From the NCBI GenBank assembly GCA_907165275.2, contig OU015661.1:3417501-3481500 (forward strand): DNA of 64,000 nucleotides. Direction: 5' to 3'. Position 1 is the first letter of the stretch. The number at the start of each line of letters is the position of its first letter. Shown piece by piece: positions 44,114 to 57,620 of the stretch. The stretch comes from Zygaena filipendulae. Lineage: Eukaryota; Arthropoda; Insecta; Lepidoptera; Zygaenidae. The notes below the pieces were generated by a model that ran no database searches, was not told the DNA's origin, and saw only the letters and a program-made list of their open reading frames with translations. The translations under genes and the position numbers were made by a program.

Positions 44114-46242
44114 AATATAAATAAATAATATCTACTCAGAACTGCTTTTGCGTATACGCTAAGGATACTCGATAAACTAAAAACAAAATATGTAAACGTT
44201 TGGAAACCTGTCTAAATTTTAATGAAGCAAAAACTAGTCGGTATAAAATAATTGGTAGGTATAAATATTTTGTTTTGTCGGTATGGATAATAAAAGTGTA
44301 TGTACTATAAAATACTTGCTACCAAGTCGTAGTCAACTTTTTCATCCATTAAAAATTGGACTTTTAGTACATTATATTAGGTATATTGTATACGTACCTA
44401 TATAATGGTATATGGATATTTAATGGCTGCTGTCATAATAATTTTATTTTTATTGACGTTAAAAAAGAGTCATTTAGCTTCGAATAAAATTTTTTGACTT
44501 TGACTATGATGGTGGTCCCTGGATGACCAACAAACAGTGAATTTTCTCATAGATACCCACATCATTTTATACAAAAAAAGTAAATATTCAAAAACGGAAA
44601 AACAACCGGAGCAAAGTTACTTGAATTATTTTGCTTCAAACTGATTATGCTTTTCCTGTGATGAAATACCATTATAATTGCAAAGCACTTGGTTTCATAT
44701 CATGCGAGAGACACCCCGGGGTTGCTGTAGCACTAAATTGATGTTTGCTCTCGGGAAATATAATTGCTTCTCCGAACTCAAAGCGCTCGCGCTGTAGTCA
44801 CGGCGGTGGCCTCCCCACATTTTATTGCGTGAGCCCTGCTCTTTTCATTGCTCTCAAGACACGAGAGGGTAGCGTTTTCTTTTTCATTTTATTACATGTC
44901 TTCCACTGAGTTGTTTTAGTCACAGTGACTCCGCCTATGTCATGTAGTTGAACGTTAACACAGGAGGTCGAATTTGTTCGATAGGTAGCGTTTTGTACTT
45001 GTTAAAAACAACAAGAAAGAAAGAGTTTCCGAAATAATATGATATACCTAGTTACCCAAGAAATTAATATGATCCTATGAAACTCCACCAGGGGCGGATC
45101 CAGGTAGGATCAGGGGAAATATCATTTAAACGCCCATGTTAAAATAAATATAAGTTTTTAACCTAAACTGTTCGGAAACATTTTCTACAAGATAGGTAAA
45201 TTCACATTAAAATTATCCTCTCTCAATGAAATCCTAATATTCAAAACTTCTTCAAAAAAAAATTCACAAAATTGAAATCTTTAAAGAATCTGTAGTATAT
45301 ACAGGCTGTTACAGAAGAGTGTAGTCATATTTGACGATCGTGTTTACGTTATCATCTGCAATGATTCAACACTAGTAACTGAACCGGTATCATGACATAA
45401 ACTTTCTTAAAATTTGCTAGGTCTGGTGTTATTAACTTGTCTCTGCACCCCAACGGTGATAAATTGCATTAAATGAACTTGAACCCGTTACCTGTAACCA
45501 GTTTATGACTTACCCAGTGATGTGACATGTTTATTTTGTTGCGAAAGCAGTCGATATTTTTGGTTTATTGTTGGTGAAGAAAAAAATACTAATCGTCCAA
45601 CCAGATGAACACTGTTAAAAAGATGGCATATTTTTAAACGACTTCGAAATAGGAAGAGCTTCTTAGTTCGACTGCATATTTTTTTTCTTTTCGCTTATAT
45701 CTTGAAACGGATAGTGTACTCAGGCTAACAAGACGTTGGGGGGGCGTTTATCAGTCATGTAGCGTGCGTGACCATTAACACTCTACTTACTGGACAAACA
45801 CCCAGCTCACGACTGCAAATAACCCTCACAAATGTTAATAACCGAGCATAAAGATATTACATATAGAGCGATACTTTCATTGGAAATTCCGTTCGAAATT
45901 GAAGCACAATCGAACAAAAACAATCGATGTTTGCGAGGAACGGCGCGAAATTTGCGCGAATGAACGTTTGCGCCAAAAGACGTAGTCGCATCTCTAGCTG
46001 TTCAACCACTATACTTTCAGTTGCATGAATCTGCTTGTGCTACTGATTATAAAAAGGTGGCTAAGATTGCGAGATAGACCGCAGTCCTCAAAACGCAGTG
46101 ATAATAATATACTACTTAGCATACGTCGTGACGGTTTATTTTTGATGGATCGCAATTATCTGAACATATTATAGATGTAGAAATTATAGATTTACGGTGA
46201 ATTCACCCTATAAATACGTTGTAGATACTTACCTATTGTGAA
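44114..46242. other. Intergenic DNA
   Basis: AT-rich, with a GC-richer patch at about 44710-44880 and a TE-like stretch near 45930-45990 (gcgcgaaatttgcgcgaatg). No gene recognised. Confidence 0.35.
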
Positions 46243-46490
46243 CTAGCTGTGCCCCGCGGTTTCACCCGCGTTGATTTCAGAGATCCCGCTGTAATTTCGG
46301 GATAAAAGTAGTCTAAATTATCCTTATAATATCAGCCATGTGCTAGTGAAAATCCCGTTAAAATCGGTCCAGCCGTTTCAGAGATTAACTGGAACAAACA
46401 AACAGATACAAAGACAGACAGACAGACCGACAGACAGAGAGAAAATTAAAAATTGATTTTTTGATATATACTTTCGCATGCATTTAGTGA
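46243..46490 (-). mobile_element. Helitron-like element
   Basis: CTAGCTGTGCCCCGCGG end, third-subfamily body, and 'acagacagacagaccgacag' near the other end. Confidence 0.55.
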
Positions 46491-46809
46491 AAAGCTGTTA
46501 ATTTGAAATTACAGATACTTCAATTTTATAAGTCTAGATGACGAATGTGCATCGGGCATGTTATGTCCTCATAATTCACTTGCTTTGCCACATTTATTGA
46601 ATTATGTGCGCGTCTATCATACACTGTGAATGCAAACGCAAGATTGGTTTTCATAACAGCCCGCAACTTAACTAATAGCAATTATATCGACAGCTCAGAA
46701 CTCAGCGGGAACGTTCATGGGAATATTAATTGAACTTTGAAAGCTTAGGTACGTAAATGTATGAAGCGAGTTGAGAAATATGTAGATATACATTAAAAAT
46801 ACTTTTTAA

Positions 46810-47087
46810 TACAGTTGCTCAAAAAGTGGCGTATTGCAGGGACGTTTAGCGTTCGGGATGTGGGCTATTACATACTCGAGCTTTTTGTTTACCTTTCCCG
46901 AACTCGTGCGTTCTCTTTGCCAACTGTCAAATGGCGACACGACTTGGACACACTTTTTTGCATTGCGAAACGTAGGTTTCGCATTACTAATACGACTAGC
47001 GCCATCTCTTGATCACAGTTGGAACTTAGTTGAGTTTGTTGTGTTTTTGATATTTTATTAAATTTCTTCATTTTTTTCGCAACTGTA
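46810..47087 (+). mobile_element. TTAA-flanked MITE (piggyBac-like), complete
   Basis: 278 bp bounded by TTAA at 46806-46809 and 47088-47091, with termini TACAGTTGC and GCAACTGTA. TTAA duplications are the mark of piggyBac transposons. No transposase, so non-autonomous. Overlapping short frames on both strands are not genes. Confidence 0.72.
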
Positions 47088-47091
47088 TTAA

Positions 47092-47236
47092 AAATAGTTG
47101 TTCAGTACACGTGCGGAACCGTCATTGCAACTAGTTCCGACTGTCAACCCTCATCTTCGGCTGCGCCTCGGCTCGGGTAGACATTTGTCGGAACTCTTTG
47201 CAATGACAGGCTTTCCGCACTTATAATGAAATATAC
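47092..47236 (+). mobile_element. Foldback MITE adjoining the TTAA element
   Basis: Ends gtgcggaaccgtcattgcaa and ttgcaatgacaggctttccg are inverted copies; the centre is 'ttcggctgcgcctcggctcg'. Confidence 0.65.
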
Positions 47237-48424
47237 TATTTCCACATACTTTACAGATGTTACATTTTTTACTTTGTTTACGTGTTACGGTTACCAATGT
47301 GCACCTGTAACTTCATCTTTACGTCTTTGCGTATCGAAAAAACGTCACCGTTACGTGACTTGCATGGTCTGCATAGCTAAGATGCGCGTCACGATATGTT
47401 TATCGAACGAAAGATAAAATTGTCGACACGACAAATATTCGTGAGCGTCCAAGCATAAAGTGCAGTAGTGGGGTATTGAGTCAAGACTAGATTCGGTAAA
47501 ACATTTTTTACCACTGGTAGACAAAACGATATAATATGTCGACGAGAATCGATAAAATGGCTCGATAAATTTTATCGTGTTGCGCATCCTAGCTCCGCAG
47601 GTCAAGTTTTATCATCAGACTTCAACGTGCCTTACCTCAGTTTTTTTTTGACGCTATATCGAAAAATCATCAAATACTGAAAGATAATGATAATTAATAT
47701 TATAGCTACGCCAATGCGTCTGAAACCCGGGGAACAGCTAGTATACAGTCAATATCGATCCCATTTCATTAGCAAATTCAATGCAACACAACAAATACCC
47801 TGTTTGAACCCTGACGCGGGGATTACGTCCGCGAAACTTACCATTGTAGTCGAGATTTGGTAACCGCTTAGATGAACAGTGTTCCGAAAATTGTGAGGAT
47901 ATTGTTGTACGCACATATCAATGTATTTTATTGGCCATCAAGGAGGCGAGCATGGGACGAGCAAGGTACAACGCTAAGGCAATACCATTACCCGTCCTCC
48001 GCTTAAATTTCAGGTCGCGTGCGTAAAAAATTTGTAGTCCGACGTCATGTAGCGTTCCCTTGAGAATTCGTTATTCGTATGCTTCAAAAGTATTCATATC
48101 GATTTTCCCATACGCTCATTAATCGTAACTACGATTGAACGTTGTACTTGCTCGAAACTGACGGGAGAGGTGTCGAGGTCGTAAAGGTAAAGGAAAGTGG
48201 CATGTTGATTGATTAGAAACGAAACTGTATAGACTGCAGCAGCAGAGCGTTGAGTTTGTTATTGTTCAACTCACTAGCTCAAAAACTGCGCCCTTGTTGC
48301 TTAAAACCAGCAAAGTTCCGGAATCTGGTGAAAGTGATTAATTTATAACATAAAATTTGCTATGATACCTACTGCATGATGCAAACCGCCCCGATATGCT
48401 TTGTTAGGTTTTTAATTGAATTTA

Positions 48425-48545
48425 ATTAATTAAATGCCAATTAACTTTAATTTAATGAACGTCTCTGAATGCGGCAGTTTTGTTTTTAAAATCTTTACTT
48501 AACATTAAGTAAACCTAATCATCAAAACGACTCTGAGTGCGGCCG
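48425..48545 (+). repeat. Dispersed repeat of about 120 bp, copy 1
   Basis: 'aaatgccaattaa', 'gaacgtctctga', 'cagttttgtttttaaaatct' and 'ctctgagtgcggcc' recur in order at 60024-60130. Confidence 0.65.
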
Positions 48546-49204
48546 TAAAGTCTTTGGCGCATCGTTATACGCTTGCGACCTGTGGACAAGTAACAAACGA
48601 AACGATCTGTCGGCGAATCATCCATAGGTCCAAGATTCTGACACGTAGTGATTATTTGCTCAGTGGCTTCCGAGTTCCGACAGCGAAACGTCCTGTCGAC
48701 GAACAGTCCAATGCTGCAATGGAGGAACGACTTTCTGGGACCCGTTGCGTAATCGAATTGCTTAGCTACTTTTGATGCGAATGTAGGTACAATGTACGAG
48801 CGAGATAGAGTTGCGAGTGTCGCGCGTATCCGTAGATATATAAATAGAGCAATGTATTGACAAGCAGCTGCCAACAGAATGCGATAAAATTAGAATTTAA
48901 TACATAAAATCTGTCGCGTTTTATCGTTTTTACGTTTTTAGTGAGACCGGAATGAGATTACTGTCGCAAATTTCAGTTAACTCACAGATAGGTATTTATT
49001 TTTTGGGTTTCTACTATAAAAGACTTCCTTAAATTTCCTAAAAAAAGAAAAAAATATTCATGAAACTACCTGATTTTCATCATGAAACGGTTTCACCTCC
49101 ATCAATTTCGAAATTCCCACAGGAACTGTTTATCTATCAGGATGAAAATAGGTGATCTATCTCCTATTCCAAGATCTAAATTTGTCGTAACTGTACCTAC
49201 ACCA

Positions 49205-49390
49205 AACAGCTGTTCCCCCGCGGATTCATCAGCAGGAAATTTGGTATTCCCACGGGAAATTTAAGATCAGAGATAATGTCATGTCACTCACAAGGATGCT
49301 TTCTATGAGTGAAAGAATTTTTATAATGAGTTTAGTAGTTCCGGAGATTACCTACCCCTAGATCGAAACTCACAAACTTACAGTTTACCT
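49205..49390 (-). mobile_element. Old Helitron-like fragment
   Basis: 'cagctgttcccccgcggatt' followed by a weakly conserved body. Confidence 0.4.
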
Positions 49391-50312
49391 ACATATTTAA
49401 TTGGCGTAGACTGTTAACATCTACCTATTTTTTAATTTTGAAATCTCTTTTGCCCTTACGCATGAAAATATGAATAATTTAACTACTATTTTGAACTTTA
49501 CCTACACTAAATTCGCCGCCTGTCGGTTTCTGGAAATGGTCAACAGGAATATTCGCCTATTTGTTTTTAATACTGAGCCACGACTTCCGTAAACAATAGT
49601 TGAGAATCTTTGATTTGAATTGCGAACAATAAAAATAAACTAAAATAAAAATAACATCAACACAGTATGTTTTGATTTTTCAGTTAGCTTTGAGAAGCTG
49701 AAATCAATCAATATCAACAAAAAATAAAAGCATTCCAGAAAGGGGGTAAATTATACTCATAAATCCAATAACTACGTATCTATAATGTTAGAAAGATTGC
49801 CAACGATAAAGCTAAATATCTTTTTGCGTCGTCCATTCCATTATGTTACCCTAATATAGGCCAGGAATGTGTTCGTGTATAATGAGACAGCATATTCACA
49901 TAAAGCCATGGAATTTACATTGGAGTATCCTCAAGATTTTATTAGTTCCATGCTGGCACTCTGGCAGTAAACGTTTGCCGTGGAGCGTTTATTAGGCATT
50001 ACTGAATTTCAATAAGGGATAGACGTTGGGTAGGTATTATATTTTCTGTACGAGAATAGTAACGGGAATAGTAAATATATTTATTTGGCTAGGGACCATC
50101 CATAAAGTATCTACGTCACACGTTAAGGGAGGGGGGGAGAGGACAGACGAAGTGTGATATTGTGTGATAAAGGGTGGGAGGATGCATCTAATTGTTAGAT
50201 GTACCTATAAGATTTTGAAATGTGACGTCACAAAACTTAGCTCGAGAAATTGCGTCAAACTTCATGTTTGTGTTGATTCCGTGAGGAGTGAGGAAGCTTA
50301 TTTATAATAATA

Positions 50313-50503
50313 ACCAGCTGTCCCCCGCGGTTTCACCCGCGGTAATTTCGGAGTTTCTGCGGGAATTCCAGGCTAAAATATGAATATAAACCTTTCTCAT
50401 GAATCACTCTATCTATTGGTGAAAACAGCATGAAAATCCGTTGCGTAGTTTTGAAGATCTAAGCATACATAGGGTCAGATAGCAGGAATCGACTTTGTTT
50501 TAA
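50313..50503 (-). mobile_element. Helitron-like element joined to a foldback MITE
   Basis: CCAGCTGTCCCCCGCGG end. The body resembles 35034 and 5053. It stops within a few bases of the MITE at 50504. Confidence 0.55.
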
Positions 50504-50641
50504 GCCCGCTCCACATTCACGCGAGAATCTTGCGAGAACGCGAGAAAACAACGAGAAACGGCGGAGAACATCGGCTCCAGATTCACGTTCTCGTGGTTTT
50601 CTCGCGTTCTAGCAAGATTCTCGCGTGAATGTGGAGCAGGC
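50504..50641. mobile_element. 138-bp foldback MITE, copy 2
   Basis: gcccgctccacattcacgcg and cgcgtgaatgtggagcaggc ends. Shares the centre 'gagaaacggcggagaacatc' with 37615-37752. Confidence 0.75.
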
Positions 50642-50672
50642 TTTAGTAATTTCTCTAATGTTTGTATAGTAT

Positions 50673-50813
50673 ATTTCATTACAAGTGCGGAAAGGCTGTC
50701 ATTGCAAAGAGTTCCGACAAATGTCGACCCGAGCCGAGGCGCAGCCGAAGGTGAGGGTTGACAGTCGGAACTCTTTGCAATGACGGTTCCGCACGTGTAC
50801 TGAACAACTATTT
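50673..50813 (-). mobile_element. Foldback MITE, inverted second copy
   Basis: Reverse complement of 47092-47236, with both arms intact. Confidence 0.65.
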
Positions 50814-50817
50814 TTAA

Positions 50818-51093
50818 TACAGTTGCGAAAAAAATGAAGAAATTTAGTAAAATAATAAAAACACAAACTCAACTAAGTTCCAACTGTGATCAAGAGATGG
50901 CGCTAGTCGTATTAGTAATACGAAACCTACGTTGCGCAATACAAAAAGTGTGTCAAAGTCGTTTCGCCATTTTTGACAGTTGGGAAAGAGAACGCACGAG
51001 TTCGGAAAAGGTAAAGAAAAAGCTCGAGTATGTAATAGCCCACTTCCCGAACGCTATACGTCCCTGCAATATGCCACTTTTTGAGCAACTGTA
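50818..51093 (-). mobile_element. TTAA-flanked MITE (piggyBac-like), inverted second copy
   Basis: 276 bp with TTAA at 50814-50817 and 51094-51097; reverse complement of 46810-47087 with scattered differences. Confidence 0.72.
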
Positions 51094-51099
51094 TTAAAA

Positions 51100-54000
51100 A
51101 ATATTTTACGTTAACGTCTGATATAATATATTATTGAAAGGACTTTAAATGAAATCATAAAACGTTGCTGGAGCTTACACCATTTGATAATTTGTATAGA
51201 GAGTAATCAAATCAAAAAATAATTTGACTACGTTTACACGTCTCTGGCTTCCCTGAGCTGCTAATTAATATTTTTTGTTACGTAAAAAAGATTTGTCAAT
51301 AGTCAATAGTCAATCGCAAGGTCAGAAAGAAATGGAGGCTATACCTATTTAATTATACCTATATATCCTTAACGAAATAAAGAATTTGATCTAAACCCTA
51401 GACTACTTTAGTGACAATATGATTAAATTAGAGTTTCTTGGCGCAGTTACTAGATATTAAAAATAGATAGATACATATTTATAATGTTTTTTGAAGGTTT
51501 TTATCGACGTTTTTAATTTATTTGTGTCAATTATCTAGAACATTATCATGAGCATGTCGCAAGTTACCTTGTACATGACCGAGTCAATGCGATGAAAAAA
51601 TTAAGTGTATGATGTTATGCTATTCTAAAACAGAGCCTATGATGACGTAAATACATACATAACGTAACTTAGAAAAGTCTCATAACAAGCTTAGGATACG
51701 GATGAGCGTATAGTATAATATAATCCAATGTAAGGCAACATGCTAAATTGCTTGAGGTGCCAAGACCCCTTTGACCTGATCCTGCCGATTGACCTGAATG
51801 GTATGTAGTGTAGAATATTATATAGTAGCTGTTCCTCAGCAATAAGCCTAATACAAACTATCCGGAAGAAGTTCTGCAAATGATAGTGAAAACTGCATCG
51901 AAATCTATTGCATGGCCATGGTTTGGAAAAACTAAAGATACACAGAAAGACAAGAAAGACAGAAAACGAACAGCAACTTTGCTTTATAACTACTATTTAT
52001 CTTAAAACACTTTTACATATTTCGTTACGAAAACAGACTTAAAACAAGCGGTAAATTCAAATATTCATCACGTAAAAATGTTTACTCTGAATCCTCATGC
52101 AGAGATCGAAGCCACGACCCTGCGTAGCAGTCAGCTTTGGTAACGAATAGGCTGGTGTGTATCGAATAGAATGGTGTTGTTGACACAATAGCCAAGTTAT
52201 TGCATAACTGCAATAGAAAGTCAATTTAAAAAAATTATTTTATTTTATTTTCACAATACGCGTGATTTAAAACTCAGCTGCTCGTAAATTTACATACGAG
52301 CACATACAATTAGTTTAATAGGGGATACAAATGAAACTGAAGCGAAGAGTTGTTTTGTTTCTGGCTGGCTTGGCTCGACAGTTGGCAGCGGCCGGGGGCG
52401 AAGCGAGCAGCGATGCGAGTAGGGACCTACTGTTGTTTTGTTTCGAGATACAAATTCATCTAGCTGTTAGTCTATCAGTCCATTCATTGTGACCCATGTA
52501 TGTTGCATAGACGCCCCTGATGAATGAAAAACATCTAATGAATACGTTTGTAGCTATCCGTTGGGGTAATTTTTCTAACTTAGGTATGTTTCATTAAAAG
52601 AAAATTGTTTAGTTGCACCAAGTCTTTACTTTTTCATATTATTTACCATAAGTGCCAATTATTCTATAAGCGTTCCATATTATTGTGTTGAAATTGATTT
52701 TAATTATTTCAAAGATTATCTTTTCCCCTTGAATTTTGGAAAAAAATATTAACATTTGCCTACACCGTAGATACCTACTTAATCTATCCATCCTCCAAAT
52801 TGAGTAGGTGTTTCTTTTCTTGCTTCAGTAGTTTTACCGATACCTCAGTTATAATGGCTTAATAAGGCGATTATGATTCGGGCACTTTTGGCGGTGATCC
52901 ATTCTCAGCCAGAGGTGATACCTAAGAAGTACACTCATGTCACAGTCTACTTGAATAGAATATAACAGACGATATATCGTTATTGATTTATTTAATCCCT
53001 AACAATTTTTCCGTGTCATCGATTGGATATAATATATTTTTTATAGTTATATCTGTACTGTATTGCAGCCCTGTTTGAAGACCAGCGCTTCATTTAATCA
53101 GCCCCACAGACATAATGAAGCATTTATGCTGAGACAGCGACCGATATACCTTCACACAATACACACTTCTATCTCCTTCACAAAATATGTAAAAAAATAA
53201 TAATTTAACTAATAAACTCTTTTTCTCTTTTCTTTCATATCTACAATTCTACAAATGATAGTATTCGATAGACATTGTATTTTTAATTTTCAAAATCGTT
53301 ATTAAATGCATCAAGACACAAGTAAATATTACAATTACATCCCAGATGTGGCTCTATAATTTATTTAAGCGACAATATAGATACGTAGGATATCTATAGC
53401 AGCAGCTGCTACAAATGAGTCTGTTCCTTTAGGTTCCTTTGCCCAGTCAAGCGTTGACGCCTGAGGTACGAGAAGAAGGCCACATCAAGTAAATCAATGG
53501 AAAAAGGTCACAAAGATCCGTCACAATACTTCAGTACTCATTCGGACGTTATCCCCATAAGATTTCCTCGTAGGGATAAGGAAGATGATGATAGATAGGA
53601 TAATGAGAATGTTAATGAAGTCTTTTAGGATGCATTTACATAATATCAACTTAGTAAAGATTTGATATAACTTTGAAATCAGTTTTGATACTTTTTAACG
53701 CGATAGTGATTATACATAGTTTATCTGTTTACAAAAATAATAATGTATGTTTTCTATAATTAAGTGTATCACGTTCTTAAGTTCTTTGTTAAGTAGGCAC
53801 AACTACAGTAGGTACTAGGTACCTACCTAATAAGGGAGCGTTCAAGTAAGAGAAAAATGTTTCTGAATTCCCTACAAGCTGTAGTTACCTACTAATCACT
53901 TCTACTGGAATTGCAGTTAACTAATGTAACTTTATGCCGTAGTATTCCTCCAGTGTCGAGTTTTATTGAAGAAAGTTATTGAAGTAACTCCAATTATATA

Positions 54001-54787
54001 ACTATCGTTAAAAGGTAGAGAGTAGAGACAAGTGTTAAATAAGGTCGGGCTAACTAAGCATGTTGTCTTGATCTAATTTAACGAAACACGAGTTTTAAGA
54101 GAAAATACCTCTAAGAATATTACCAAATTTACAATATCGTTATACCTATATAGTTTATTTTGCTGCTTAACTCACTAAATTATATATGTACCACCATAAT
54201 TAGCATTTTAGTACTAATAGTAAATCTTTCATAAATTAGTTCTTTCGTAAATTAGTTATCTTTAATATAACGATGACATATTATACCACAGTAAGCTGGT
54301 TCAAGTAAAAACTACTAGACACTTTAAATTAAACTTCCTATGTACCTAGATAGATTATATACATAGATATTAACTGGGCGTTTTTGAGGGAATCTTTCAG
54401 CTGGTATATAACATTAGCGGTCAGAACTAAGTATACGATGGTAATTAGCTAATATTGAACCTGTCGTTTATTGAAAGTTAGGTATTCGTATAATTTAAAG
54501 TTTTCAATAAAGGATTATTGGTGCCGACATCAATTTAATTAAAATTCTTCTCTGTCGGTTTCTCTTGAATTTGATTTCGCTCTACAGCGTCGTTTAATAA
54601 TGTTATAATCAGTGATATTATAAGTTTGGTATTAATGTGGTATTTCATGACGGTTTACCTACTGTCATTGGATAATTTTATTTTTAATACCTACCTATCT
54701 ATCCTACTAATATTATAAATGTGAAAGTGTGGATGTTTGGATCATAAAGCTATGAAGTTTTAAATTGTAAAACTTACTTATACAATA
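51100..54787. other. Intergenic DNA without recognised genes
   Basis: Long AT-rich stretch. A GC-richer patch at about 52365-52430 (gcagcggccgggggcgaagc) has no frame I can defend. No Helitron-like ends seen. Confidence 0.4.
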
Positions 54788-55093
54788 CTAGCTGTGCCCC
54801 GCGGTTTCACCCGCGTGAAACGTTTTTATGTAACAACTTTTTTTCCCGGCATCCGATTTAAATGGAACAAAGCCTATATGTAGCTCCGGGCTAAGCTTAA
54901 TCTACCCGGGAAAACCGCGTGACAATCCATTCAGTAGATGCGGAGATTATCACGAACAGACAGACAGACAGATGGACAGAAAAGAATTTTAAAACCTTTT
55001 TTTTGGGCTCTTCTTTTCTTAACCTCTCTAAATTTCTGGTAAAAATATTCAATGTACAGAATCGCGGATTCTACTCTTTTATTATAGTATAGA
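54788..55093 (-). mobile_element. Helitron-like element, second subfamily, complete
   Basis: CTAGCTGTGCCCCGCGG to 'ttctactcttttattatag'. Both ends present and clean; same structure as 23183-23492. Confidence 0.7.
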
Positions 55094-56530
55094 TATATAA
55101 TATATATTACACAGGACATTTACTATTTATATTAATCGTTTGAACTAATCGAGAGTCTCTGTTGCATTTACTAAATTGCTATTGTAATATTTACACATCC
55201 TATTTAATGGCGCTCTCCGATACTCGAGTTCGTCGTTGTCTTTGACAAGTAGAAAGCGTGCATATAGATATTGGTAATATGGAAAAGTAATTGGGAACAT
55301 GAAATTAATCTCAGAGATATTTGACAGTCAGGTCACCACAGAAACTTAAAAGGTATTCGCCAAGCAAAAATATTTGAAATCGTTGACCGAGCAGCAGAAA
55401 TTGCCAATATCGGCAAACTGATGCAAGGCGGGTTCTACTTATCACACGTTGACCGTTGGTTTTGAAATTCAAGTTGAACTATCCAGATAGTATAGGCTGT
55501 TTACGGTGTGTTAGAAGCCTAAAGGTTTAGGCTTACCACTACGTTGTGGCGGGGCTTAAGGAGGCATGAAGTTGGCGGGGGGCGGAGAGTTTCACTTCTT
55601 TGTCCGCCTAATAGTTACTATAATCTTTCTAAAATGACTACCCACCTTGCTTAAAAAATATCACAAAATCACTACTTACTTAAAATTTAAAGGTGAACGT
55701 AAATCGAGCGGACTAACTTCGGTGTCAAACGAGTAATCTGACCATTCCATTTCCTTTGATCATTTTAAATTGAGGATTCCCTTTGAGAGCAATGCCTAAC
55801 CTTTTTTAAACAGCTTTTCCTTAGAAAAATACAGGATTTTAATACGAGTTTTTTTAGGAAAAATATATTTAAAAGCCCAATTTTTTTTAACCCTTTCCTT
55901 TCCTGAGAGGAGAGGACAGAAGAGACATTCACATTGACAACAAATTATTATAATATCATCATTAACAAAAAGATTAAAAGGAAAAGCATTTTTCATTACT
56001 CATACTCGGAAAGTAGGTCTGAAGTTGCCTGAGAAGCGGGTTGAAAGTAACCCTTTTCAGCCCTAGGGAGAATCGCTTTCAACTGACAACTGTCAAATTA
56101 TTAAAAAAAAACTAGGTCTATTTTCACATTTCTATTGAACCATGTTTCAACTTTCTATACAGCCAGCGCGATGTAAAATTGAAATAACGTAAAGTTTAAG
56201 TAGGTATTAATTAAAATAAAATTCACTCACTTTTTCTTAAGCTAATTCCTATTTATATTTTTTTATTTTCTTTAATTAATACTTAATAATTAAAGAAAAT
56301 ATTTTTTTTAGGTCGCCACAATGTAAATAAAAAATACTGGCTGAATAGCTAGCCGGCCAAAGAAAAAGAAATAGGTGGGAAAGTGTCAAGCGACTATCCG
56401 ATCTTCACTCATGTTTTCTTTAGCTAATTCCTATTTTTATTTTGACTTTCCTTGCATTCGTAATGAAAAGCACAGTGTTACCCTCGGGAGAAAGACTACT
56501 TTCACCCCTAGGATAACAATGTACTATTAT
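55094..56530. other. Intergenic DNA
   Basis: AT-rich. 'ttcctattt(a/t)tatttt' phrases recur around 56247 and 56427. No gene. Confidence 0.35.
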
Positions 56531-56675
56531 TCATACCACCTGCTCGACGTAAAGCAAGGCATAACATCCCATCCCAAGAAAGGGAGGTAATGTTGTATGA
56601 AACTCCCAAGGCAGTAAAGTGATTTGAGTTTGGAACGTTAAAATTTGTAGCAAAACTCTTACCATTTTTTTCAGT
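56531..56675 (+). repeat. Dispersed repeat, copy 2
   Basis: Second copy of 36843-36985. It lacks the segment between 'ctgctcga' and 'cgtaaagcaaggc' present in copy 1. Confidence 0.65.
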
Positions 56676-56997
56676 CTACGTTGAAGCTTCTGCGGGAATT
56701 CCGAAACTCACGCGGCTGAAATCGCGGGACTCAGCTATAGTAAATTCTAAAATTCACCTGTGTGAAACGAGGGAAAAAAATAGTAATAAGTCTACATTAT
56801 ATTTAGTTAAAATAATTGATTTAAATTTTTGTGTAGAACTGCTCGCATACATAAAATCTCTATATTATTGATCTTCATATCACATTTAAATCTTGCTGTC
56901 TTTGAATTATGGATTTATTTTGTGTCGTGAAATTTTCTCCAATTTGACGTAAACTTCTTTAATCGATCGGAACCCTCCTTCAATATTCATAATATCA

Positions 56998-57187
56998 CTA
57001 GCTGTGCCCCGCGGTTTCACCCGCGGTAATTTCGAAGTTCCCGAGGGAATTCCGGGATAAAAAGTACCCTATGTCCTTCTCTGTACCCCTGACAACGTGT
57101 ACGCCAAATTTCATCCAAATCCGTTCAGCCGTTTTTGCGTGATCGAGTAACAAACATCCAAACATACAAACATCCGAACATCCACAC
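56998..57187 (-). mobile_element. Helitron-like element, well preserved
   Basis: CTAGCTGTGCCCCGCGG end, full first-subfamily body to 'acatccacactta'; the extreme 5' end is lost. Confidence 0.68.
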
Positions 57188-57399
57188 TTATTACTCTGAG
57201 TAAGTAGGAAGTAGGATTGATCGGAAAGCTAATAGGCTTCCAACATCTATGATTTATGGTAGAGTGTACCGAAGGTTTATTTTCAAGCCATTCTTGAATC
57301 CCTCTGCTCTGAATTACTTTAATAACAGTCTTGTTTTATGGTCTTTTCAACAAAGACAAAGCTTGTTGCTGAGCTGTCGCGTGGGATAAACGGAGAAAT

Positions 57400-57620
57400 C
57401 TGTTAGAGAGCAAAAGACAATAAGATCTACTATTCTATAAAACATCTTGTTTCATGGTTGAGTAGATGAACTAAGTGAATAAGCCGCCACAGCGCGACCG
57501 TGGATGCTCGAGTTAGCATGGCGGAGGCAACTTTCTTAATGGCCTCCCCTTCGAGCCATCTGTTGCTTACTGCCAACCTATTTACTAAAAATAGAACACT
57601 TACCACAATAGGAATAAGGG
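57400..57620. repeat. Probable dispersed repeat
   Basis: Minus-strand frame fragment RWLEGEAIKKVASAML is weakly reminiscent of retroelement integrase, but it is short and unsupported. Confidence 0.2.

Noticed and set aside
46815..47071. Several frames on both strands
   Set aside because: They lie inside the TTAA-flanked MITE, and the inverted copy at 50818 shows the same frames mutated.
48515..48874. Minus-strand 119-codon frame, the longest in the right half
   Set aside because: No recognised domain, no splice signals; the opposite strand is open too; overlaps the start of a dispersed repeat.
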